Notes: generated from the sequence alone by a model not told the origin. A DNA stretch of 60,377 bases from Bog-793 sp050014835 (GCA_050014835.1 JBEKCO010000005.1:1-60377), one strand, 5' to 3'. Counted from the first letter of the stretch, positions 40,916 through 50,874 are shown. Program-made: numbers and translations.

Positions 40916-42625
40916 GTGGGCCAGCTTCGCGTCGCGCTGTGCCAGATCGATGCGGTGGTCGGCGACTTTGACGGCAACGTCCGGCGCGTGCTCGACGCGA
41001 TGGCGCGCGCCGAATCCCTGGACGCCGACGTCGCGGTGCTCCCGGAGCTCGCCCTGACGGGGTACCCGCCCGAGGACCTGCTGCTCGAGCCGGACTTCGT
41101 CGCGGCAAGCGAGGCGGCGCTGCGCGCGGTGGCCGCCCGCTCGGGCGGGTGCGCGGCGATCGTTGGCTCCGTCGCCGAATCCGGCGGGCTACGTAACCTC
41201 GCCGCCGTCTGCCGGCTGGGCCGGGTGTGCGGCGTGGCGGTGAAGGAACTGCTGCCGAACTACGGCGTGTTCGACGAGCAGCGCTGGTTCGTGCCGGGGG
41301 CGGGCGACTCGCCCGTGTTCCGGATCGGCGGTGCGCTCGTCGGCGTCGTGATCTGCGAGGACGCCTGGGTGCCGTCGGGTCCGGTCGCCCGGCTCGCCGC
41401 GGCGGGGGCCGAGATCGTCGTCTCGCTGAACGCCTCGCCGTACCGGGCGGGGGCGCGCGCCGAACGCCGGGAGATCCTCGTCGACCGGGCGGCAGAGTCC
41501 GGATGCCCCGTCGTCTACGTGAACCTCGTCGGAGGCCAGGACGAGCTCGTCTTCGACGGGGGCTCGACCGTCGTCGCCGCCGACGGCACAATGCTCGCCT
41601 CGGCCGCCCAATTCCGGGAAGACGTCGCCGTCGTCGACGTCCCCTTCGCCGGAGAGCGCGGGGGGTCCCGGGCCGGTGTCGTCGAGGTGAGCGGACCGCG
41701 CCGGCGCGGTGCCGCCCCCGTCCCTGGGGGACCCGCCGAGGTGCTCGACGGCGACGCCGAGACCTACGAAGCCCTCGTGCTGGCGACCCGGGACTACGTC
41801 TCGAAGAACGGCTTCGCCGACTGCGTCATCGGGCTGTCGGGCGGGATCGACTCGTCACTCGTCGCGGCGATCGCCGTCGACGCCGTCGGGCCCGCCCGCG
41901 TCCACGGCGTGGCGATGCCGTCGCGCTTCTCCTCGCCCGGCTCGCTCGCCGACGCGACCGCGCTCGCGGCAAGCCTCGGCATCGACCTCGTCGTGATCCC
42001 GATCGAAAAGGCCCACGAGGCGATGCTCGAGCTCCTCGCCCCGAGCTTCGCCGGCCGGCCTCCCGGCGTCGCCGAGGAGAACCTCCAGGCGCGGATCCGT
42101 GGGACGCTGCTCATGGCGCTCTCGAACAAGTTCGGCTGGCTCGTGCTCACGACGGGCAACAAGAGCGAGACCGCGGTGGGCTATTCGACGCTCTACGGGG
42201 ACACGGCCGGCGGTTTCGCCGTCATCCGGGACGTGCCGAAGCTCCTCGTCTACGACCTCGCCCGGCACTGCAACGCGAATGCCGGGCGGGAGCTCATCCC
42301 CGCGGAGATCTTCACGAAGCCGCCCTCGGCCGAGCTGCGCCCGGACCAGCGAGACGACGACTCACTGCCCCCCTACGACGTGCTCGACCCGATCCTCGAG
42401 GCCTACGTCGAGCGGCACGCGACCGTCGACGACCTGGTCGCCGCCGGCTTCGAGGTGGCGACGGTCCGGCGGATCTTCGACCTCGTCGACGCGGCCGAGT
42501 ACAAGCGGCGCCAGGCGCCGCCCGGGCCGCGCGTGACGAGCAGGGCGTTCGGCAAGGACCGTCGGATGCCGATCACGAACCGCTTCCCCGCCGGCCGGCC
42601 CCCGACCGCGACCGGGTCACGGTGA
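40916..42625 (+). CDS. nadE: NAD+ synthetase, glutamine-hydrolysing
   Basis: Amidates nicotinic acid adenine dinucleotide to NAD+ with ammonia from glutamine. The 569-residue protein has an N-terminal nitrilase-type glutaminase: Glu44 (LPELALTGY), Lys110 (VKELLPNYG) and Cys147 (VVICEDAW). The C-terminal synthetase has the P-loop LSGGIDSS at 307-314 and the TTGNKSETAVGYSTLYGD region. Start is GTG 40916 from TACGAT six bases before. It reads on into a downstream gene through a GTGA overlap. Divergent from glnA, with an intervening palindrome. Confidence 0.95.
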   Translation: MGQLRVALCQIDAVVGDFDGNVRRVLDAMARAESLDADVAVLPELALTGYPPEDLLLEPDFVAASEAALRAVAARSGGCAAIVGSVAESGGLRNLAAVCRLGRVCGVAVKELLPNYGVFDEQRWFVPGAGDSPVFRIGGALVGVVICEDAWVPSGPVARLAAAGAEIVVSLNASPYRAGARAERREILVDRAAESGCPVVYVNLVGGQDELVFDGGSTVVAADGTMLASAAQFREDVAVVDVPFAGERGGSRAGVVEVSGPRRRGAAPVPGGPAEVLDGDAETYEALVLATRDYVSKNGFADCVIGLSGGIDSSLVAAIAVDAVGPARVHGVAMPSRFSSPGSLADATALAASLGIDLVVIPIEKAHEAMLELLAPSFAGRPPGVAEENLQARIRGTLLMALSNKFGWLVLTTGNKSETAVGYSTLYGDTAGGFAVIRDVPKLLVYDLARHCNANAGRELIPAEIFTKPPSAELRPDQRDDDSLPPYDVLDPILEAYVERHATVDDLVAAGFEVATVRRIFDLVDAAEYKRRQAPPGPRVTSRAFGKDRRMPITNRFPAGRPPTATGSR

Positions 42626-43167
42626 CGGCACCGCTGACGCTCGCCGAGACGGCGGACCTCGTCGGGCGCAGCCGCCACGTCGAGCTCTCGTTCTTCGCCC
42701 GCCTCGGCGAGCGCGCCCCGCGCTGCGACGGGGCCGCGGCCGTCGTCTACCTCGCAGGGGCGAGCCGCGCCCACGGCTTCCGGGCCGGGCTCCTCGAAGA
42801 GCTGCTCCCGGTGGCGGACGGGCTCGGCCCGGCCGCGGCGCTGAGCGGCTCGCCCGGTGAGGGGTTCGAGGAGCTCCTCGACGTGCTCGCCGGACCCGGT
42901 GAGGACGCCGAGATCCTCGACGCGCTCGTCGGGGTCGCCTACCCGGCGATGGCCGCCGCCTACGCCGAGCACCTGGCCGCGGCGGGGTCCCCGTCCGGCA
43001 CCGAGGTGCGCCGGACCCTGCGCCGGGTGCTGGCGGACCTCGAGGCCGTTGCCGCCGAGGGCCGCGAGCTCGCACCGGGCGGCGGGAGGAGCGCGCGCGC
43101 CGCGCGCGCGCGAACACTGCTCGAGGCGGCCGGGGGGCCCTTCGGGCCGCTGCGCCGCCCGGCCTGA
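42622..43167 (+). CDS. Helical hypothetical protein coupled to nadE; possible ferritin-like fold
   Basis: A 181-residue protein whose GTG overlaps the nadE stop by four bases. It is almost all helix: LAETADLVGRSRHVELSFFARLGE, ASRAHGFRAGLLEELLPV and EILDALVGVAYPAMAAAYAEHL. The spacing of E-x-x-H-like residues (RHVELSFF, SRAHGFRAG) recalls ferritin-like MiaE-type proteins, but the metal ligands are not convincing. The C-terminus is Ala/Gly/Arg-rich. No membrane segments or signal peptide are seen. Coupling with nadE suggests expression together, not a shared pathway. I cannot assign a function. Confidence 0.6.
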   Translation: MTAPLTLAETADLVGRSRHVELSFFARLGERAPRCDGAAAVVYLAGASRAHGFRAGLLEELLPVADGLGPAAALSGSPGEGFEELLDVLAGPGEDAEILDALVGVAYPAMAAAYAEHLAAAGSPSGTEVRRTLRRVLADLEAVAAEGRELAPGGGRSARAARARTLLEAAGGPFGPLRRPA

Positions 43168-43363
43168 GACCGCCTCGTCAGCGTCGTCCCAGGTAGGGAG
43201 CGTGCGGGAGCCCCTTGACTCCGTCGTTACACTGATTGGGGGAACTGGTCAGATTCGGTGCGGATCGAAGCAGTTACCGCCGCCACGAAAGACGCCGTTA
43301 GGTAGTTGGGCGTCGGGAGCCCTCTCCCGGTGGCGCCACCAACCCACGGAGGACCGGACCGAA

Positions 43364-44302
<939 letters not shown>

Positions 44303-44352
44303 GCACCGCCGAAGCGGCGCGCCGGTTACCCGGGGAGCGCGCCCGCGCCCGT

Positions 44353-44358
44353 TACGAT
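44353..44358 (+). promoter_or_regulatory. -10 element of the 25-residue membrane peptide
   Basis: TACGAT is six bases before the ATG at 44365, identical in sequence and spacing to the nadE element. Confidence 0.5.
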
Positions 44359-44364
44359 GCGGGC

Positions 44365-44442
44365 ATGTTGAAGAAGCTCCTCATCCTGGCCGCGCTCGTC
44401 GCGCTCGGCTTCGTCGTCGCGAGGCGCCTCAGCTCCGACTGA
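44365..44442 (+). CDS. 25-residue single-pass membrane peptide
   Basis: ATG 44365 to TGA 44442 encodes MLKKLLILAALVALGFVVA then a basic end RRLSSD. It is one hydrophobic helix with positive ends, similar in build to DLW-39 family small proteins near rRNA-region genes of actinobacteria. A TACGAT element six bases upstream of the ATG supports expression. No homologue family is certain. It lies between the sigma factor and a HAD phosphatase gene. Confidence 0.6.
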   Translation: MLKKLLILAALVALGFVVARRLSSD

Positions 44443-44508
44443 GCGCGCCTGTCGCTCACGGGAATGGGGTGCGGGACGAAAGCCCCCGGCTCTGGCCGTG
44501 GGGAGGAG

Positions 44509-45393
44509 TCAAACGACGTGGATCGTGCGGACGACCGGTAGCTCGCGTCGACGCGAATGGAGCCACCAGCCGAAAGCGGCGGCGCCGATGCCGACGATCA
44601 CCGTGCTCGTCCCGATGGCGATGGCGGGTCGGGACGGCACCGCGCGCATCCGGTCGCGGACCCGGTCCCGCAGGCGGACCGGCCGGATGAAGCTCTCGAC
44701 ATCCCAGCCGCGTTCCGCAGCGACCTTGGCGAGGGCGCGGTCCGGGTTCACGGCGACCGGGTGGCCGACGGCCTCCAAGAGCGGCAGGTCGGTGACGGAG
44801 TCGCTGTAGGCGTACGAACGTGAGAGGTCGACCCCGGCCCGCGAGGCGTAGGCGCGGACGGCGTCGGCCTTCTGCGGCCCGGCGGCGTAGAAGGCGAGCT
44901 CGCCCGTGTAGCAACCCCGGGCGTCGACCGCCGCTTCGCTCGCGATCGTGGCATCGACCCCGAGATGCCGGGCGAGCGGCTGGACGATCTCGATCGGCGA
45001 CGCCGAGACGATGACGACCTTGCGTCCGGCTGAGTGGTGGTCGTCGATCAGGTCCATCGCCTCGTCGTAGATGATCGGCTCGACCACGCTCTCGAGGGCG
45101 TCGTCCACGATCGCGACGACCTCGGCCCGCGACCAGCCCTTCGTGAGCCGCAGGATCGCGGCCCGGATGCGGTCGAGCCGCCGGTCGTTCGAGCCCAGGA
45201 TGAGGTAGATGACCTCGGCGAGGACGACCTGGGCGAGCGAGCGTCGTTTCATGAGGCCGTGCTTGCGCAGCGGCCCGCCGAACGCCACCATGGCGTCCTT
45301 GGCGATGACGGTCTTGTCGAGGTCGAAAAACGCCGCCTCGTCGAGGGGCTGCGGCCAGCGCGCGTAGATCTCCGACTCGGTCACGGCGCTCAT
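44509..45393 (-). CDS. HAD-IB family phosphatase with C-terminal membrane helix (SerB-like)
   Basis: A 294-residue phosphatase. The nucleophile motif is FFDLDKTVIAK, motif II Ser is in VVIVSASPIEI, and the motif III-IV block is SRSYAYSDSVTDLPLLEA. This is the SerB/HAD-IB arrangement with a four-helix cap. From about residue 255 a membrane helix (AIAIGTSTVIVGIGAAAFGWW) and a basic tail end the protein. Mycobacterial SerB1-type proteins have such tails. Phosphoserine, lysophosphatidic acid or other lipids are possible substrates. The start is ATG 45393 or GTG 45384. No promoter was seen. Confidence 0.85.
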   Translation of the reverse strand: MSAVTESEIYARWPQPLDEAAFFDLDKTVIAKDAMVAFGGPLRKHGLMKRRSLAQVVLAEVIYLILGSNDRRLDRIRAAILRLTKGWSRAEVVAIVDDALESVVEPIIYDEAMDLIDDHHSAGRKVVIVSASPIEIVQPLARHLGVDATIASEAAVDARGCYTGELAFYAAGPQKADAVRAYASRAGVDLSRSYAYSDSVTDLPLLEAVGHPVAVNPDRALAKVAAERGWDVESFIRPVRLRDRVRDRMRAVPSRPAIAIGTSTVIVGIGAAAFGWWLHSRRRELPVVRTIHVV

Positions 45394-45543
45394 CGCGACG
45401 GCAGCCGAGACGTCGGCGGACCGTACTTTCGGGCCGCGTCCACGCTCCTATCGAACACGGTACGGGGTGCCGTTACAACTCATTGGGGACGCGGGCCGTC
45501 GTAGTCAGGCGCAGGGGTGCTGGCCGGACCGGGTGGGCGCCGT

Positions 45544-45549
45544 TATCCT
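45544..45549 (+). promoter_or_regulatory. -10 element of topA
   Basis: TATCCT 26 bases before the topA GTG, leaving a short leader that contains GGAGGG. Confidence 0.45.
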
Positions 45550-45574
45550 TCGCCACCGTTCCGGAGGGTTTCCT

Positions 45575-48385
45575 GTGCGAAAGCCGCTCGTGATCGTCGA
45601 GTCGCCTGCCAAGGCGAAGACGATCGCGCGCTTCCTCGGCACCGGTTACCTCGTCGAGTCGTCGATCGGGCACATCCGTGACCTGCCGCGGTCCGCCGCC
45701 GAGGTCCCCGCGGCGTACAAGTCGGAGTCGTGGTCCCGGCTCGGGGTCGACGTCGAGAACGGCTTCAAGCCGCTCTACGTCGTCGCCCGCGAGAAGCAGG
45801 ACCAGGTGCGCAAGTTGCGCACGCTCCTCGCCGAGGCGAACGAGCTCTACCTCGCGACGGACGAGGACCGCGAGGGCGAGTCGATCGCCTGGCACCTGCT
45901 GGAGGTGCTCTCGCCGCAGGTCCCCGTGAAGCGGATGGTCTTCCACGAGATCACGCGCCCCGCGATCGAGGCCGCGATCGACCACCCTCGCGAGCTCGAC
46001 CGCCGTCTCGTCGACGCCCAGGAGGCGCGCCGGATCCTCGACCGCCTCTACGGCTACGAGCTCTCGCCGGTCCTCTGGAAGAAAGTCATGCAGGGCCTCT
46101 CAGCCGGGCGCGTCCAGAGCGTCGCGACGCGCATCGTCGTCGAGCGCGAGCGCGAGCGGATGAGGTTCCGCTCCGGGACGTGGTGGAGCCTCGCCGGGGA
46201 CTTCGCGACCAGAGGCGGCGAGCAGTTCACCGCCGAGCTCGTCGGCCTCGGCGACCGGTCGATCGCCCAGGGGTCGGACTTCACGTCCACGGGGGAGCTC
46301 GCCCGCGACGACGGACCGGTTCTCCTCGACGCGGCGTCGGCCCCGGCGATCGCCGCGGCGCTCCGGGCCGCGTCGTTCTCGGTCGCCGCCGTCGAGACGA
46401 AGCCCTACCGGCGTTCGCCGTCCGCTCCCTTCATCACCTCGACGCTCCAGCAGGAGGCGGCCCGCAAGCTCGGTTTCTCGGCCCAGCGCACGATGCAGGT
46501 CGCGCAACGTCTCTACGAGCAGGGCCACATCACCTACATGCGGACGGACTCGACGACGCTGTCGGCGACGGCGATCGCCGCGGCGCGCGCCCAAGCCACG
46601 CAGCTCTACGGCGCGGCGCTCGTGCCGGAGCGACCGCGCACCTACGAACGACGAGTGAAGAACGCCCAGGAAGCGCACGAGGCGATCCGCCCCGCTGGCG
46701 ACAGCTTCCGGTTGCCCGACGAGATCGCGTCGGCCGCCGGTCCTGAAGGGTGTCGGCTCTACGAGCTCATCTGGCAGCGGACGCTCGCTTCGCAAATGAT
46801 CGACGCGACCGGGATGACCGCCCGGCTCCGTGTCGTTGGCGCCACGACGACGGCGTCCCCGGTCGCGGCCCGGGGCACCGCGGCAGAGTTCGTCGCGTCC
46901 GGGACGGTGATCACCTCGCCCGGGTTCCTCCGCGTCTACCGGGAGGGCGAGGACGAGACGGACGAATCGCGCCGCGACGACGAGGTCCGCCTTCCGGCCG
47001 TCGAGGCGGGTGCGCCACTCGCGCTGAAGTCGTTCGCCACCGAGGAGCATGCGACGAGACCCCCCGCCCGTTACACGGAGGCGTCGCTCGTCAAACGTCT
47101 CGAGGAGCTCGGCGTCGGGCGGCCGTCCACCTACGCCAGCATCCTGCAGACGATCCAGGACCGCGGTTACGTCTGGAAGCGGGGCAGCGCCCTCGTCCCC
47201 GCCTTCCTTGCCTTCGCCGTGGTCGGCCTCTTGGAGGCGCACTTCCCGTCGCTCGTCGACTACAACTTCACCGCCGCGATGGAGGACGACCTCGACGAGA
47301 TCGCGGCGGGGACCAAGGAGGCGATCCCCTGGCTCGAGCGCTTCTACTTCGGCGACGGGACGATGAGCCGTGACGGCCGCCCCGCCTCGGTGGAAGACGG
47401 CCACGGCCTGCACCAGGCGGTCATCGACCGTCTCGGCGAGATCGACGCCCGCGAGGTCAACTCGATCCCGCTCGGTAACGACGGCGACGGCACCCCGGTT
47501 GTCGTCCGGGTGGGGCGGTTCGGCCCGTACCTACAGCGCGGCGAGGATCGCGTGTCGATCCCGGCGGACCTGGCGCCCGACGAGCTCTCCCTTGAGCGCG
47601 CCCTCGAGCTCCTCGTGACGCCGCCGAGTGACCGCGAGCTCGGCGTCGACCCGGCGACCGGGCTCATCGTCTCCGTCCGCGTGGGTCGTTTCGGACCGTA
47701 TGTCCAGCTCGGCGTGTCCGAGATCAAGGGGGCGAAGCCCCCGCGGGCCTCGCTTTTCAAGTCGATGACGCCGGACACGCTGACGCTCGCCGAGGCGCTC
47801 GAGTTGCTCCATCTCCCCCGTGTCGTCGGAGTCGACCCGGCGACGGGCGACGAGATCGTCGCCCGCAACGGCCGTTACGGGCCGTACCTGCAGCGGGGCA
47901 AGGAGTCGCGCAGTCTCGGGTCCGAGGAGCAGCTGTTAGCAATCGACCTTGCCGGCGCGCTCGAGCTCTTCTCGCGCCCCAAAGAACGGCGGTTCGGACA
48001 GACCGGCGGTTCCCCGGGACGGGATCTCGGACCTGATCCGGAGTCGGGATCGACGATCCTGTTGCGTGCAGGCCGTTTCGGCCCCTACGTCACCGACGGC
48101 ACGGTGAACGCGTCACTGCGGCGCGGTGACGATCCCGATTCGTTGACGCTCGAACGCGCGGCCGAGCTGCTCGCTGAGCGACGCGCCGCCAGCCCGCGGA
48201 CTCCCCGCCGGGCGCGGGCCGCGAAGAAGACGGTGGCGAAGAAGACGGTGACGAAGAAGACGGTGGCGAAGAAGACGGTGGCGAAGAAGACGATGGCGAA
48301 GAAGTCCGCCGCCAAGCGGGCGACGAAAGCCGCTCCGGCCACGAGTGCACGCAAGAAGGTCACGCGCCGGACCCGCCCGGGCTGA
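45575..48385 (+). CDS. topA: DNA topoisomerase I, lysine-tailed
   Basis: Relaxes negative supercoils. The 936-residue protein has the Toprim motif VIVESPAKAKTIARFLG at the N-terminus, the EDREGESIAWHL acid cluster and the active-site Tyr321 in HITYMRTDSTTLS. After the core come repeated C-terminal Topo_C_Rpt modules (VGRFGPYLQ, VGRFGPYVQ, NGRYGPYLQ, AGRFGPYVT). Unlike E. coli TopA it has no C-terminal zinc fingers, but an AKKT repeat and lysine tail, as in mycobacterial TopA. GTG 45575 follows GGAGG. tmk and holB are downstream on the same strand. A 15-bp tandem repeat makes up the tail. Confidence 0.95.
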   Translation: MRKPLVIVESPAKAKTIARFLGTGYLVESSIGHIRDLPRSAAEVPAAYKSESWSRLGVDVENGFKPLYVVAREKQDQVRKLRTLLAEANELYLATDEDREGESIAWHLLEVLSPQVPVKRMVFHEITRPAIEAAIDHPRELDRRLVDAQEARRILDRLYGYELSPVLWKKVMQGLSAGRVQSVATRIVVERERERMRFRSGTWWSLAGDFATRGGEQFTAELVGLGDRSIAQGSDFTSTGELARDDGPVLLDAASAPAIAAALRAASFSVAAVETKPYRRSPSAPFITSTLQQEAARKLGFSAQRTMQVAQRLYEQGHITYMRTDSTTLSATAIAAARAQATQLYGAALVPERPRTYERRVKNAQEAHEAIRPAGDSFRLPDEIASAAGPEGCRLYELIWQRTLASQMIDATGMTARLRVVGATTTASPVAARGTAAEFVASGTVITSPGFLRVYREGEDETDESRRDDEVRLPAVEAGAPLALKSFATEEHATRPPARYTEASLVKRLEELGVGRPSTYASILQTIQDRGYVWKRGSALVPAFLAFAVVGLLEAHFPSLVDYNFTAAMEDDLDEIAAGTKEAIPWLERFYFGDGTMSRDGRPASVEDGHGLHQAVIDRLGEIDAREVNSIPLGNDGDGTPVVVRVGRFGPYLQRGEDRVSIPADLAPDELSLERALELLVTPPSDRELGVDPATGLIVSVRVGRFGPYVQLGVSEIKGAKPPRASLFKSMTPDTLTLAEALELLHLPRVVGVDPATGDEIVARNGRYGPYLQRGKESRSLGSEEQLLAIDLAGALELFSRPKERRFGQTGGSPGRDLGPDPESGSTILLRAGRFGPYVTDGTVNASLRRGDDPDSLTLERAAELLAERRAASPRTPRRARAAKKTVAKKTVTKKTVAKKTVAKKTMAKKSAAKRATKAAPATSARKKVTRRTRPG
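48221..48310 (+). repeat. Six-copy 15-bp tandem repeat in the topA tail
   Basis: Units of GCGAAGAAGACGGTG start every 15 bases from 48221, with four near-identical copies, one with ACG and one with CGATG, and a last degenerate unit at 48296. Each encodes AKKTV or a variant. Copy number could vary between strains. Confidence 0.85.
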
Positions 48386-48419
48386 ACGGCCTGTCGGTCG
48401 CCGCGAACTTCCCGTGTCG

Positions 48420-48425
48420 TAGTGT
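48420..48425 (+). promoter_or_regulatory. -10 element of tmk
   Basis: TAGTGT is eight bases before the ATG at 48434. It also contains the GTG at 48422, which would be an unlikely start. Confidence 0.45.
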
Positions 48426-48433
48426 CGGAACTG

Positions 48434-49063
48434 ATGGTTCCGCTCGGGAGGTTCATCGTTCTCGAGGGCGGTGAGGGGTGCGGCAAGTCGACGCAGGCCG
48501 AACTCCTCGCGGCGCATCTCGGCGCGGAGTTGACCCGCGAACCGGGTGGGACCGAGATCGGGGAGAGGATCCGGGACCTCCTGCTCGACAGGGAACTCGC
48601 GCCGCTCGACGCACGGGCGGAGCTGATGCTGATGCTCGCGGCACGGGCCCAGCACGTGTCCGAACGGATCAGGCCCTGGCTGGAAGCTGGGCGCGACGTC
48701 GTGTGTGATCGCTTCTCGGGCTCGACGCTCGCCTACCAGGGATTCGGCCGACGCCTGCCGCTCGCGGCAATTGCCGCGGCGAACGACCTCGGTTGCGCCG
48801 GTCTCGAGCCGGATCTCGTCGTGTTGCTCGATCTTCCACCCGAAGTCGGCGCGGCGCGCCAGGACGAGCCCGATGACCGCTTCGAGAAGGAGGACCGGGC
48901 GTTTTTCGACCGGGTCGCCAAGGGCTTCCGCGAGCTGGCGCGCGCCGATCCCGATCACTGGGTGGTCGTCGACGCGGCGGGTCCGGTGGACGAGGTCGCC
49001 GGTCGCGTCCGCGCCCGCGTCACGGCTCGCCTCGGCATCGCCGGTGCCGGCGGCGTCGTGTGA
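48434..49063 (+). CDS. tmk: Thymidylate kinase
   Basis: Phosphorylates dTMP to dTDP. 209 residues, with P-loop GGEGCGKST at 12-20, the DR motif in VVCDRFSGSTLAYQG, and the RxxxR-type lid region VGAARQDEPDDRFEKED. Lid Arg residues place it with Gram-positive/actinobacterial TMKs. The ATG at 48434 is preferred over GTG 48422, which lies inside the -10. Eight bases before the holB start it ends, so the two form an operon. Confidence 0.94.
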   Translation: MVPLGRFIVLEGGEGCGKSTQAELLAAHLGAELTREPGGTEIGERIRDLLLDRELAPLDARAELMLMLAARAQHVSERIRPWLEAGRDVVCDRFSGSTLAYQGFGRRLPLAAIAAANDLGCAGLEPDLVVLLDLPPEVGAARQDEPDDRFEKEDRAFFDRVAKGFRELARADPDHWVVVDAAGPVDEVAGRVRARVTARLGIAGAGGVV

Positions 49064-49070
49064 GGGCGAG

Positions 49071-50165
49071 GTGAGGACCTCGTCGAGGTCTGCACACGCG
49101 ACTGTGTCGAACCCGCCCATCCTCGACCGCATCGTCGGGCAACCCCGTGTACGGGCGCTCCTCGGCTCGTTCGTCGCATCGCCCGTCCACGCCTTCCTAT
49201 TCGTCGGCCCGCCGGGGGCGGGGAAGCGTGAGGCGGCGCGTGCGTTCTCGGCGGCGCTCGTCTGTCCGAACGGGGGGTGCGGTGACTGCCCGTCGTGCCG
49301 CGATGTCTTGGCGGGACGACACCCGGATGTCGTCCTCGTCGAACGGCACGGTGCGTCGATCCTCGTCGACGAAGCGCGTGAGGTCACCCAGCTCGCCCAG
49401 AGGACGCCGCGGATCGCCAACCGCCAAGTCCTCGTGCTCACCGATTTCCATCTCGTCGACCGCGCCGCCCCGGCGCTGCTGAAGACGATCGAAGAACCGC
49501 CCGCGACGACGGTGATCATCGTGCTCGCCGACGCCCGCCCACCCGCGCTCGTCACGATCGCGAGCCGATGCGTCGAGATCGAATTCGCGCCGCTCGACAT
49601 CGAGAGCATCGCGGGCGCCCTGCGGGACTCGGGAGCAACGGAGGAGGTCGCGCTGGCGGCCGCCTCGGCGGCGAACGGTCGGCTCGACCGGGCGCGGCTG
49701 CTCATCGGGGACCCGGGATTCGTCGCGCGCGAAGCCCGCTGGCGGTCCGTCCCCGAACGGCTCGACGGCACAGGTGCCGCGGTCGCGAAGCTCGCCGCGG
49801 AGCTGCTCGCGGCGACCGATGACCTGCTCGTCGTGCTCACGGAGCGCCAGGAGGCGGAACTCGCCAGCTTCGACGCCGCCGCCGAGCTCGCTGGAGAGCG
49901 TCGGGCCCCGGGACGCAAGGCGATAGAGGAACGCCACCGGCGCGAGCAACGGCAGGTCCGCACGGACGAGCTGCGTGCCGGCCTGGCGACGCTCGCCTCC
50001 GCCTACCGTTCCCGGCTCGGCGCGGAGAACCTCCCGGCGCGCCGGGCAGCGTCGCTCATCGCGGCGTGCGGGGCGATCGACGGGGCGGCGGCCCACCTCG
50101 GCCGGAACGCGAACGAGGCGCTTCTCGTACAGGCGCTGCTGCTGCAACTCGACGGTTCGAGTTAG
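49071..50165 (+). CDS. holB: DNA polymerase III delta-prime subunit
   Basis: The clamp-loader delta-prime subunit, related to DnaX. It has FVGPPGAGKREAARAF (P-loop), a zinc finger GGCGDCPSCRDVLAG and the sensor-type region KTIEEPPATTVIIVLADA with a degenerate SRC motif (SRCVEIEF). 364 residues from GTG 49071; GTG 49104 gives the more usual N-terminus VSNPPILDRIVGQPRV. It follows tmk by seven bases. A topA-tmk-holB order is common in actinobacteria. The C-terminal half is helical and lacks catalytic motifs. Confidence 0.92.
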   Translation: MRTSSRSAHATVSNPPILDRIVGQPRVRALLGSFVASPVHAFLFVGPPGAGKREAARAFSAALVCPNGGCGDCPSCRDVLAGRHPDVVLVERHGASILVDEAREVTQLAQRTPRIANRQVLVLTDFHLVDRAAPALLKTIEEPPATTVIIVLADARPPALVTIASRCVEIEFAPLDIESIAGALRDSGATEEVALAAASAANGRLDRARLLIGDPGFVAREARWRSVPERLDGTGAAVAKLAAELLAATDDLLVVLTERQEAELASFDAAAELAGERRAPGRKAIEERHRREQRQVRTDELRAGLATLASAYRSRLGAENLPARRAASLIAACGAIDGAAAHLGRNANEALLVQALLLQLDGSS

Positions 50166-50209
50166 GCCTCGCCCTGAGCAGAGGCCCCGGTGCCGCGAAG
50201 GCCCGGGGT

Positions 50210-50237
50210 ACCGGTGATCCCGGAGGGACTCACCGGT
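50210..50237. terminator. Candidate terminator hairpin between holB and the GNAT gene
   Basis: ACCGGTGA and TCACCGGT form a perfect 8-bp stem around a 12-base loop, at the meeting point of convergent genes; a second stem CCCCGG/CCGGGG lies at 50185-50208. There is no T tract, so it is a GC-rich candidate only. Confidence 0.4.
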
Positions 50238-50874
50238 CCCGCAGTGCTTCCAGGTGGGCGCGAACCCCCGACCATTCGGCGGCGACGATCGAGTAGTAGG
50301 CGGTATCGCGCACCGCGCCGTCGACCGCCGGCGCATGGATCCGACGGACCCCCTCGAAGGCTGCACCGAGCCGGAGGATCGCTGTGCGTGAACGTTCGTT
50401 GCGGGCGTCGGTTTTCAGCGTGACGCGAAGCACGCCCCACTCCTCGAAGGCGAAGGTGAGGAGCAACAGCTTGCACTCGGTGTTGACGACCGTCCTCTGG
50501 GCCGACGCCGCGTACCAGGTGCCGCCGATCTCGGCGACCGTCGGTGGGTTCTCGTCCGAAGGGGCGGGTCCCCTCGTCACCCCCGGGGGCCAGGGTGGTG
50601 GCCACTCGAACACCTCGAGGTCCATGAAACGGGTCGCACCGACGATCCGGTCGTCGGACAGCCGGCGCACGGTGAACGGGACCTGCCGGGCCGAGAGGGA
50701 GAGGTTGATGTTCTCCTCGACGTAGTGCGTCACCTCCTCGACGCCGTTCGGGACCTCGCTGAACGCGAACGAGGAGCGTTCCTCGCCGGCCGCCACGGTG
50801 AGACCGGGTATGTGGCGGGTGTCGAGGGGTTCGAGCTGGACGAAGCGCCCGCGCAGCGTCGGCGATGTCAGCAC
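50230..50874 (-). CDS. GNAT-family N-acetyltransferase (RimJ/RimL-like)
   Basis: A 214-residue acetyltransferase. Regions include LRGRFVQLEPLDTRHIPGL (beta1/alpha1), a FTVRRLSDDRIVGATRFMDLEV core and the acetyl-CoA binding zone with NERSRTAILRLGAAFEGVRR, the classic pattern for the RimJ/RimL class. NTECKLLLLTFAFEEWGVLRVTLK precedes it. The GTG at 50874 is followed by LTSPT; CAGAAT lies seven bases upstream, a weak -10. Substrate is unknown; N-terminal protein or small-molecule acetylation is possible. It is divergent from the EamA gene. Confidence 0.85.
   Translation of the reverse strand: MLTSPTLRGRFVQLEPLDTRHIPGLTVAAGEERSSFAFSEVPNGVEEVTHYVEENINLSLSARQVPFTVRRLSDDRIVGATRFMDLEVFEWPPPWPPGVTRGPAPSDENPPTVAEIGGTWYAASAQRTVVNTECKLLLLTFAFEEWGVLRVTLKTDARNERSRTAILRLGAAFEGVRRIHAPAVDGAVRDTAYYSIVAAEWSGVRAHLEALRDR

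Noticed and set aside
43215..43233. A promoter TTGACT/TACACT upstream of the sigma factor
   Set aside because: The hexamers are only seven bases apart, too close for sigma-70.
48221..48310. A CRISPR-like array
   Set aside because: The 15-bp units have no spacers and are in frame with topA.
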